Part shown: in pieces, positions 54,606 to 64,000 of the stretch
How positions within the stretch are numbered: position 1 is the first letter of the stretch
Layout of the letters: the number at the start of each line of letters is the position of its first letter
Origin: Panax quinquefolius
Taxonomy: Eukaryota > Streptophyta > Magnoliopsida > Apiales > Araliaceae
Reading direction: 5' to 3'
Length of the DNA stretch: 64,000 nt
Assembly: GCA_020205615.1 (NCBI GenBank)
Contig: CM035170.1
Location: 36,728,183 to 36,792,182, forward strand
Translations under genes and position numbers: made by a program
Notes under the pieces: model-generated
Seen by the model: only the letters and a program-made list of their open reading frames with translations
What the model was told of the DNA's origin: nothing
Database searches by the model: none

Positions 54606-57600
54606 TGTAGCGCCCCCGAATCACCGCGGATCCGGTTCGCTATTTCTATAACTGTTGCGGAAGATATAAACATAGGTTGTTTATACAGTACACTTTACAC
54701 ACTATTCCCAAAATCGAATAACCTTAACTTATACACAAATCATAAACTATCTAACACATAACAATACTAATCAAAACTACTTTTACAAATTAGCTGCACA
54801 TTCTATCCCAAGCTGAACTTGGCATTATCCTTTTCCTGTATCCGAACGCATTCGCCTTATCTGCAATGTTTGTCATGATATAGCATGGGTGAGCATGAAA
54901 GTTGCCTAGCAAGTTTTAAAACAATTTAAAGATATATCATGATTGAAAGAGTCTGAATAATAAGTTGGCTATCCTTCACAATGTATTTGTGAATTAGCAT
55001 GAACAAAATTTTGACTGAACAAGTATTGAACATGAACAATAATATATCTGGACCAACTGGTAATAAAGGTGATCAGCCTTTCATACCTGACTTATACATG
55101 CAAGATGTACAGAGTACAATTCAACATGGCAATCAGAGATGATTAACCATAAGTATATCCGAATGAACAACTCTTAGTAGAGTTAAGTAAAAGGGAACTT
55201 GCATGAACCGTTGATTACCGTAACGCAATATAATAAGCTTCGTCTGAGACCTAATATTAATAATATAGATCTCCAATATTAGAATAATATCATCACAGTA
55301 TAATACTGTTATATATATAAACATATAATAACCTAAACACATAGCACATAACCTTATCAGTCTATTCAGCACATAAATCTTAGTATCAAGTCAAACTATT
55401 GCAGTCCGAGTTGAAACCGACACAATTCTATCATCCCGACGGTCTAGTCGAATAATGGATGAGTCGAAGTTCAATTAAACTCTGCCTGAACACTTAACAA
55501 TTATCACAGATAATTTTCTTATCAGTCAAAATAATTTTCCTAGACTTGTAATAATTTTCCAATAATTAATATCATTTATCAACATTTTTTTCAATTATTA
55601 ATACTGTATTTAAATGAATTAAATACCACATAATTCCTTAATCATTAATATCTATTTATCATTAAATATTAATGAAAATTATAACATAATATTATAATAT
55701 ATTTATAATATTACAAAGTATTTTTAATACCTTAAAATCACATTTATATGATTTTTAAACGATTAAATTTATTAACCGATAATTGATAAAATATTAATAT
55801 TTTCATGCCAAAATATCAAAATTTATATTTTATAACTTCAAAAATTTTCTAACATCATAATATAATTTTTCATGATTTTTCATGAATTAAAACCATTTTT
55901 AAATCATTTATTTAATATTATAATTAAATAAATGAATACCTTTATATTCCAAAAATACTAAATATTTTTGAAATATAATTTAAATAATTAAAAACTATTT
56001 TTCGGACTTTAAAATAATTTTTCATAATTTATTATGTATTTTTAATAATTAAAAACCATTTATTTTCTATTTTTAATCATTTTCCGGAAATTAGGAAAAT
56101 AAAACTAAATAAACCGTCGCAATAGGCCTTTAGCGACACATTCTATAGTCTTAGGTGTTCTTGAGCCTGCCCAGAAACACTGTTAGTGACCGAGGCATGA
56201 GGTTTGACCAACAATAAATCTTTGATCCTAAAGTTTCTAGGTTGACTAAAGCTTCAAGGTTGTAGTACAAGTATAAGACTACTACCACAAACTGATTTCT
56301 TGGCCATAACATATCATAACAGAGAGATCTAAGCTCTCAAAAGTCATGTCAGACCTATTCTTCAAATTCTGGGTTTTCCAGATTTAAAGAACAATCTTAC
56401 GTGCCTACTTTGATTCCTTGTAACTTGTTTTCTATATATTGTTTGTGGGATCTAAAGGTTTTATCTTGAAGACAACATGACAAGATATAATTATCTAGAA
56501 TCATAACATAATAAAATCATAACATGAGCAACATCTGGCATGGTCAAACCATGTCAGAAAATTTGCTTTGAAGATCTGGGTTTTCAGATTTCATTCCCAG
56601 GCTAGTGGTCAACCCTACTTTGACCTTGATTTTCTTTCGTTCCAGTTAAGATCTAAGTGATATGGTGACTTTAACATATATTCTACATACCAGAATATAA
56701 TAAACAAACAACAAATTGGCTAATATACAAACACACAAGAAGATCTATAGCCTAGAAAACCATGTCAGACAACTGCTGGAATTCTGGAAATTTTATGGGT
56801 TGCCCAGAAATTGTGTTGTGATCGGTCAACTATGTTTGACCGTTCATAACTTTCGATCTAGACATGATATGACTTGGATTTAAGTTGTAGATTAAAGCCT
56901 TATCAACAAAGAACAGATCTATCAACCCAGATCACTTAAAGACACCCTAATACATAACTTTAAACAATCAATTACAACATATAACATAGAATCATAGGAT
57001 TTCTAAGATTTAGGGTTTTTATCACTTTCTAGGTTGATCTTTGATTCTGATCTTTATGATCTGATCATAGCTGGCTAAGATAGGATCTTGGCTTTTCTCT
57101 TTACTCTCTCACACTCCCCTTTCCCGAATTTTAGAGAGAGGATGGCATGGTGAAAAATGAGAAGCAAAGTGGCTCTTTCTCTCTCTTAAATTATTTTTAA
57201 AATTTGTTTCCATTGATTTGGTTGATATGAGGGGCTGATTTGTAGTCACATGCTAGGCTAGAATTATTCACCAACTCAATTATTTGTTAGATTTGCAAGA
57301 TTTGCTTCCAATAATTCACAAATAAGACAAAAGGGTAAAATGGTAATTTCCATACCAATAATTGATTACTACCTTTAATAATGCACAAGGGTATTTTAGA
57401 CTTCTCACTTTCATTATTAAGGGCATTTTAGACATTGGTTACAACCCTTAGGGTTTAGGGTTTAACACTTTAGGGTTTAACCCTAAAGATTTAGCAATTA
57501 AATTTCTAATATTTTCTAATTAAATTTTAAAATAGAAAATCATGATCTATAAATTATAATTAGGGTTCAAAAATTTAAAATTAGGGTTTGCTAATTAATT

Positions 57601-58072
57601 AAGCTTTACCCTAATTACTATTATAATTAATAGCACTAAAACATTATAATTATCCGATAAATTCCTAGATTAGGGTTTCAAATACCGAATTAGGGTTTCG
57701 AATTTCCGGAACTGAGATTAAGGTTTCCAGAACTGATTTCTAGGGTTTCTTATCAAACGTTAGGGTTTTCTAACTGAACGTTGACGTTGTTAATATATAC
57801 GATTAGGGTTTGACACAGATATAATTTATATGGTCAACCCTTGACCCTTAACCACATTCTGTACACTTAAATAACCATATTCACAGAAAATATACACGTA
57901 TACATTTAATCCTGAATAATTCGCCAAGATTCTACACAGAATTTTGAAATCCACAAAATTCCATCTCAAAAACGTCAAACGCATACACTAATTTTCTGTC
58001 TAGGTTTATTATTTGACCTTAAATCAATCATTTAAGATTTTAATAAATTGTCTAATTTCTCGGGTTGTCACA
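54606..58072 (-). repeat. 3' LTR of D1
   Basis: 3,467 bp; sense strand TGTGACAACCCGAG...CGGGGGCGCTACA. It contains the telobox cluster 57445-57812, a CT-rich segment (57095-57190), and CGTCGC..GCGAC inverted repeats near 56115-56137. Confidence 0.85.
57445..57812 (-). repeat. Telobox cluster in D1 LTR
   Basis: About ten TTAGGGTTT or close copies (AAACCCTAA in element sense), dispersed in the first ~630 bases of the LTR, equivalent to 3473-3822. Confidence 0.8.
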
Positions 58073-59844
58073 TTCACCCCTTCTTCTAAGAATTTCGTCC
58101 CCAAAATTCAACTTACACCGTACATCATACACCTTACACCATTCATACATATCATCACATGCTACCCAATACACCACTCACAAGAGTAATATTTTAAAAT
58201 TGTGCTGAGGAGTTACATATACTGTTTGTCTGTCATTTTCGCAAAGGTTTTATGAAAATTCATCCGCAAACCATCATAACTTACGGACACAAAGGGTGAT
58301 TAGCCCGATACGCCCTGTACTGATCACGTACTGCTGGTCGAAACAATTTGTTCCTCTTATCCGCCTTAGGCGCACAAAATTTCTCACCTCAGTCTTATTA
58401 TAGAATTCCGTACCAAAATAATTTGGTTCGGGAAATTTCATTCAATGAACACTTGAGAGTTTTCATAAACATTAGTCTAGCTGAATTGAATAGCATAGAC
58501 TCATATCAATAATTCAGTTCAATAGAATTATTTAAGTATAGCCAAACCCCATTGGCAAATTAAAATTTTTGAAAACATTTTCGAGAATGACGTCATGATG
58601 TCGTACTATATTACCAGTCCGTTTGAGGATGCTGTCATTATATGACTTTGTCATAACACATCATACAATAGTGGAACAGCGACTTTAGGTCAAATTCACA
58701 CTAAGTATTCCTGTATTTACAACTCCATCACCTTTTTATCATTTCTGCACCAAGTTACATGGTACATGAGTGATAAATAAAAACAATTTTTGATATTTCA
58801 AATCATTTGCGTCTAGCCGAAATAAGTAGCATAGACTGTACTTTAAACTGTTTCAAAAATGGTTACGAGTCTACATTTTGTTTTTTTTTAAAAGCGCATA
58901 GTGCGTATTTAGCTTGATGTCAAAATTTCGAAGTTTAGCATAGCTAGGAGTTTAGAAAAACCTAACACCTTCACTAATCATCATTTACTTAACAATCTAT
59001 CTGTTTCTATAATCCTTAACACTCCATTCACACAAAACTATACCCGGTTCGTCAAACCACACTTATGAGTTCATAAATTGCCACAATCATATGAGTTTAA
59101 GAACTTACCCTAGTCAGACCTTTGGCGTCCATTCGCTGATGGGTTCATAAACATTTCATATAACTATGAGTCAAGAATGTCACATAAGTATGAGTTTTAA
59201 GAACTCGTACTTAACCTTATATCCTCTATCTATAACCTATCTACCTGTTATACACATGAGAAAGGAATCACCCTATGAACATGCATATAGCAAATGGCGT
59301 GACACAAATATTTCAATGATTATCAGTGCCAGAAACTAAGTGGTTTTTACACCAAGTACAATTCAACTCCCATACGAAGAATCATACAACTCAGCTGCTG
59401 ACATGAGTCCTCAATTGAAATCCCCGCCTAATCTTAACCCCCTTTTCAATACGAATTTCATTTAATCCGTATTCATAATCCTTTCCTGAATCTGTACCAT
59501 TCACACAGCAATCTTGTTTTAAACTTTTAAATCATCAGATTGATTCTTTCTGACTGTCATAAACTTATCAGACACGGGGTGATCTCATCGTATATATTAC
59601 GATTCATTTCTATGCTATGATCGTTTTGTTTTACGATCTCCTATTACTGAACTACTATTCACCACCACTGTTCAACTTTACTATCAGAGTTAGGGAACTC
59701 TGTAACTTTACAACTCGTCGAGATTCGTCTTTGAATCTTACCAACAAACTAACCCTATGTGAGTTAGATCTTATCTTAATCACTGCGGTTATTGGTCTCA
59801 GGTATTCCTACCTAAGCTTCATAACCAATGACTTTGATATTAAA
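58073..59844 (-). mobile_element. D1 interior with PPT and decayed PBS
   Basis: TAGAAGAAGGGGTGAA (minus, 58073-58088) abuts the 3' LTR as the PPT. At the other end TTTAATATCAAAGTCA (minus, 59829-59844) abuts the 5' LTR and resembles a decayed initiator-tRNA-Met PBS. Between them no protein domain is visible. Phrases around CATATGAGTTTAAGAACTT (59088-59106) and CATAAGTATGAGTTTTAAGAACT (in part, 59186) repeat loosely. Confidence 0.65.
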
Positions 59845-61308
59845 TGGTAAGCCCCAGAATCACTGCGGATCGGTTCGCTATTTTCTATAACTGTGTGAAA
59901 GATATAAACATAGATTGTTTATACAGTACACTTTACACACTATTCCCAAAATTGAATAACCTTAACTTATACACAAATCATAAACTATCTAACACATAAC
60001 AATACTAATCAAAACTACTTTTACAAATTAGTCGCACATTACATCCCAATTTGAACTTGGCAATATCCTTTTCTCATGTCCGAAACGCATTCGCTTTTAT
60101 CTGCAATGTTTATCATGATATAGCAAGGGTGAGCATGAAAGTTGCCCATCAAGTTTAAAACAATTTAAAGATATATCATGATTGAAAGAGTGCGAATAAT
60201 AAGTGGCTATCCTTCACAATGTATTTGTGAATTAGCATGAACAAAATTTTGATGAACAAGTATTGAACATGAACGATAATATATCTGGACCAACTGGTAA
60301 TGAAGGTGATCAGCCTTTCATACCTGACTTATACATGCAAGATGTACAGAGTACAATTCAACATCGCAATCAGAGATGATTAACCATAAGTATATTCGAA
60401 TGAACAACTCTTAGTAGAGTTAAGTAAAAGGGAAGTTGCTTGAACCGTTGATTACCGTAACGCAATATAATAAGCTTCGTCTGAGACCTAATATTAATAA
60501 TATAGATCTCCAATATCAGAATAATATCATCACAGTATAATACTGTTATATATATAAACATATAATAACCTAAACACATAGCACATAACCTTATTAGTCT
60601 ATTCAGCACATAAATCTTAGTATCAAGTCAAACTATTGCAGTCCGAGTTGAAACTGACACAATTCTATCATCCCGACGGTCTAGTCGGATAATGGATGAG
60701 TCGAAGTTCAATTAAACTCTGCCTGAACACTTAACAATTATCACAGATAATTTTCTTATCAGTCAAAATAATTTTCATAGACTTGTAATAATTTTCCGAT
60801 AATTAATATCATTTATCAACATTTTTTTCAATTATTAATACTATATTTAAATGAATTAAATACCACATAATTTTTTAATCATTAATATCTATTTATCATT
60901 AAATATTAATGAAAATCATAACATAATATTATAATATATTTATAATATTACAAAGTATTTTTAATACCTTAAAATCACATTTATATGATTTTAAACAATT
61001 AAATTTATTAAGATAATTGATAAAATATTAATATTTTCATGCCAAAATATCAAAAGTTATATTTTATAACTTAAAATATTTTCTAACATCATAATATAAT
61101 TTTCATGATTTTTCATGAATTAAAACCATTTTTAAATCATTTATTTAATATTATAATTAAATAAATGAATACCTTTTTATATTCCAAAAATACTAAATAT
61201 TTTTGAAATATAATTAAAATAATTAAAAACTATTTTTAGGACTTTAAAATAATTTTTCATAATTTATTATGTATTTTTAATAATTAAAAACTATTTATTT
61301 TCTATTTC
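59845..61308 (-). repeat. 5' LTR of D1, truncated
   Basis: TGGTAAGCCCCAGAATCACTGCGG aligns (in part) with 54606 onward and stays very similar to it for about 1.46 kb, to TTTATTTTCTATTT at 61308. It then jumps to CACTACAACCTTAATCAATTTTC, which matches D2 at 54333 rather than D1. The remaining ~2 kb of the LTR is missing. Confidence 0.8.
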
Positions 61309-61360
61309 ACTACAACCTTAATCAATTTTCATGGTCAACACATAACACCACAACAAGATC
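61309..61360 (-). mobile_element. D2-like fragment at the gap edge
   Basis: 52 bases matching 54333-54386 (CACAACAAGATC end). It is either a deletion product or an assembly junction. Confidence 0.6.
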
Positions 61361-61460
61361 NNNNNNNNNNNNNNNNNNNNNNNNNNNNNNNNNNNNNNNN
61401 NNNNNNNNNNNNNNNNNNNNNNNNNNNNNNNNNNNNNNNNNNNNNNNNNNNNNNNNNNNN
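61361..61460. other. Assembly gap, 100 N
   Basis: Exactly 100 unknown bases, the conventional placeholder for a scaffold join of unknown size. The flanks belong to different element families. Confidence 0.99.
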
Positions 61461-62460
61461 AGGAGCCAAATTCTTTTCAAAGATTGATCTTCGTTAGGAT
61501 ATCACCAATTGAAGATTAGAACCATTTGATATTCCAAAGGCGGACGCCGAACTAGAAGACGGGCATTATGAATTCCTAGTCGTGTCCTTTGGATTGACTA
61601 ATGCTCCTCGCCGCCTTCATGGATATGATGAACCCAGTATTCAAGGAATATTTAGATCACTTTGTGGTCGTCTTTATTGATGACATCCTTATTTATTCCA
61701 AAAGCCGTGAAGATCATGAGCAACACTTGAGGTCGACACTCCAAAAGCTTAGTGAATATAAGCTTTATGCCAAGTTGAAGAAATGCGAGTTCGGCTTGAA
61801 GAAGTAGCATTCCTTGGGCACGTGGTATCAAGTCATGGAATATCCATTGACCCAAAGAAAGATTGAAGCTATTCAAAGTTGGGAACAACCTAAATCGATG
61901 GACAAAGTCACGTAGCTTTCTCGGTTTATTTGGTTATTATCGGAGATTCGTGGAAGGATTTTCTCGAATCGCTATTCCATCGACTTTTCGGTGACTCGGA
62001 AAGATCTGAAAGTTCGGTTGGAGCGAAGAATGTGAGAAGAGTTTTCAAGAACTCAAGAGGAGACTTATTTATTTTGTTCGACAATACCATCCGCTCGGAG
62101 GATTTGTCATCTCTGATGATGCTTGCAAAGGGTTGGGATGTGTTCTCATGCAACATGGAAAAGTAATAGTTTATGCCTCATGACAACTCAAAGAATATGA
62201 GAGGAATTATCCTACTCATGATCTAGAGTTAAGCGGTAATGTTGTCTTTGCACTTAAAATTTGGAGGCATTACTTGTATGGGGAGAAAGTGGAGATCTTT
62301 ACTGGATCATAAAAGCCTCAAATATTTCTTCACTCAAAAGGAACTCAACATGCGACAACGACGTTGGCTAGAATCATTGAAAGATTATGATCATACCATC
62401 CAATACCATCACGAAAAGTTTAACGTGTAGGCCGGCGCATTGAGTAGAAAATCATATGCA
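61461..62460 (+). pseudogene. RT and RNase H of element E (Tekay-type), partial
   Basis: The sequence enters at [11 protein letters not shown], the RT palm. It holds [67 protein letters not shown] (61601-61807, catalytic FIDD present), the thumb/connection (61808-62230), and RNase H motifs [23 protein letters not shown] (62239-62430). Frameshifts and stops occur every 50-200 bases. This is the only Tekay-type copy here that keeps the SREDHEQHL segment missing from A. Confidence 0.85.
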
Positions 62461-63420
62461 AGTACGTAATGCGATGTTGTCAACGCAAAGGAGGCCCATT
62501 TTTGTGTGACTTGCAAAGGATGGAGATAGAGTTAAAGACTCGAGGGACGCATGTGATGATAAGCGAGTATACGAGTAGAACCGACTTTAATCGATAAAGT
62601 TAAAATTTCGCTTTCTACGGACTGGAGGTGATGCGTATGAGGAAAAAAGTGCAAGAAGGTGCTATCTAGGAAGCAAGAATCGATGAAGAAGGAATACTTG
62701 AGTCAACTCGGACTTTGTGTTCCTAACGACCCTGATTTAAAGTATAATATCATGATGGAGGCGCACAACACACCATTTGCAATCCATCCTGGGAGTACCA
62801 AAATGTATCATGATATTCGTCATACATTTTGGTGGAGCAATATGAAGAGAGAGATATCGCTGTTTATCTCAAGGTGTCTAACTTGTCAACGAGTTAAAGC
62901 GGAGCATCAAGTACCAAAAGGTCCATTACAACCACTTAAAATTCCAGAATGGAAGTGGGAGCACATTACCATGGATTTCGTTACCGGTCTTCCTAAGGTT
63001 TCTCAAGGCATTGATGCGATTTGGGTCATTGTTGATAGATTGACCAAGTCTGCTCATTTCTTATCGATACGAGAAACTTATACACTTGAACGTCTTGCTC
63101 AGTATGTACATAAGCGAGATTGTAAGACCGCATGGTATCTTAGGTATCCATAGTTTCGATCGAGACCCAAGATTCACTTCACGATTTTGGGTTAGTTTGC
63201 AAAAAGCTATGGGCGCAGACTTACGATTTAGCTCGGCATATCATCCTCGACAGATTGAGCGATTGGAGAGGACTATTCAAACTCTTGAAGATCTATTAAG
63301 ACTCGTGTCCTTGATTTCAAGGGAGTTGGGACAAGTTCTTACCATTGGTGGAGTTTTCCTACAACAACAGCTTATCAAGCAAGTATTGGCATGGCTCCAT
63401 TGAGCGTTGTATGGAAGAAA
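62461..63420 (+). pseudogene. Integrase core of element E
   Basis: The frame 62659-63153 carries the full HHCC zinc finger (IHPGSTKMYHDIRHTFWW, then ISRCLTCQRVKAEHQ), WEHITMDFVTGLP and the first Asp in [15 protein letters not shown]. The second Asp region ([30 protein letters not shown]) is in the shifted frame 63086-63403. The Glu region is garbled ([17 protein letters not shown]), with bases missing from the usual QTDGQSE. Later sequence GVFLQQQLIK is a shifted EFSYNNSY. Confidence 0.85.
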
Positions 63421-64000
63421 GTGTCGTTCTCCAATTATCTTTGGGATGAGGTGGGTGAAGCAACGTTGTTGGGATAGGAGTTAGTACGTATGTACTACGG
63501 AAAAGATTCAAACGATCCGACAACGATAAAAACCTCACAAAATCGACAAAAAAGTTATGTTGATCTTCATCGAAAGGACGTGGAATTCGATATAGGAGAT
63601 CATGTGTTGTTAAGAGTTGCTCCATGGAAAGGAGTTACAAGATTTGGAAAGAGAGAAAACTTAATCCTCGATCGAGTAGGGCGTGGCCTATAGACTCGCT
63701 TTATCGCCAAATATGTCTCGTGTTCATAACATTTTTCACATATCTATGTTACGTAAATATGTGAAAGACCCGAACCATATTATTGAGTTAGAACACGATG
63801 AAATAGCGGAAGATTTGACGTATGAAGAGGTTCTGTTCAAATTTTTGATAAGAAGGAACATATTCTACGCTCCAAGGTTATACCTCAAGTCAAAGTTTTG
63901 TGGAGGAACCACGATGTTGAGGAAATGACTTGGGAGTTAGAATCGAAATGAAATCAAGGTATCCTTACCTCTTCGACATACCGTGTGCGTGCCCTAATTT
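63421..64000 (+). pseudogene. Integrase C-terminus / chromodomain tail of element E, cut by window end
   Basis: [31 protein letters not shown] (63490-63693), then [39 protein letters not shown] (63683-63928), then frameshifted WRNHDVEEMTWELE. The pol end and 3' LTR would lie just beyond the window. Confidence 0.82.

Larger units (their letters stand above)
54606..61308 (-). mobile_element. Element D1: short non-autonomous D-family element
   Basis: Minus orientation, inserted in D2 (left flank AAAGC at 54601-54605; the right flank is lost). The 3' LTR is 54606-58072 and the 5' LTR from 59845 to about 61308, truncated. The interior (58073-59844) is only 1.77 kb. No gag or pol domain is visible in any frame, except that the last bases before the PPT read like the end of a chromovirus pol (NFGDE..). 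LARD-like: long LTRs, non-coding interior, probably mobilised in trans. Confidence 0.8.

Noticed and set aside
1..64000. Intact host protein-coding gene
   Set aside because: Every reading frame with recognisable protein character belongs to a retrotransposon domain or to the degraded DUF7745-like fragment. No exon-intron gene structure could be supported by eye.

Overview
The window is plant nuclear DNA, most probably from a eudicot with a large, repeat-rich genome. It consists almost entirely of nested, decayed LTR retrotransposons. I found no intact host gene, no tRNA or rRNA gene, no CRISPR array and no bacterial-type feature. The evidence is AT-rich sequence, plant-type primer binding sites (tRNA-Asp, tRNA-Arg, and a decayed initiator-tRNA-Met type), gag/protease/RT/RNase H/integrase remnants of three Ty3/gypsy lineages (Tekay/Del chromovirus, Athila/Tat, Ogre-like Tat), and many LTRs of 1.7 to 4.6 kb with TATAAATA boxes and 5-bp target duplications.

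Layout, left to right. (1) 1-536 is the end of an L-family LTR (+) inserted in a D-family LTR (minus, 537-3883). (2) 3884-11055 is an Athila/Tat element G (+): a pre-RT pol remnant, the GGGAGGCAACCC/polypurine region, an LTR, a tRNA-Asp PBS and a gag split by solo LTR F (7227-10721, minus, TSD TTCCA). (3) 11056-12840 is a degraded gene fragment resembling the plant DUF7745/mobile-domain family, followed by an 11-unit GC-rich minisatellite (12890-13268). (4) Element H, Ogre-like (+), spans 13269 to 40060. Its LTR is broken by element A (13726-28173, minus, TSD AAACT) and element L (28476-34863, minus, TSD ATCGT). Its PBS is at 36119 and its gag and protease remnants lie at 36897-40060. Element A is a Tekay-type chromovirus with both LTRs; it carries a solo LTR (16877-20793) in its integrase and a hAT-type MITE (24051-24782) in its gag. 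(5) A D-family LTR (minus) starts at 40061 and is split by element B (40582-53004, +, TSD CACAT). B is a second Tekay-type element whose 5' LTR holds another long solo LTR (41016-45570). (6) The D-family LTR resumes at 53010 and is interrupted at 54606 by D1, a short non-autonomous D element (3' LTR 54606-58072, 1.8 kb non-coding interior, 5' LTR from 59845). (7) A 100-N gap (61361-61460) is followed by part of a third Tekay-type pol (E, +), which runs off the window.

No element is autonomous. A has a mutated protease active site and many stops. B lost its RT core and most of its RNase H through a deletion at a short repeated motif, and also lost its PBS. L and D1 never had, or have lost, pol. 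H and G are truncated.

The most unusual signal is in the LTRs rather than in proteins. The Tekay-type LTRs carry a tandem array of short hairpins with a constant loop core (GGCCTGTAGTG and variants), whose arms differ between units but stay complementary. One LTR carries a second hairpin array. Three other LTR families carry clusters of GC-rich palindromic motifs at regular 30-78 bp spacing. I read these as possible RNA or single-stranded DNA structures kept in retrotransposon LTRs. This is inference and can be tested by covariation analysis.
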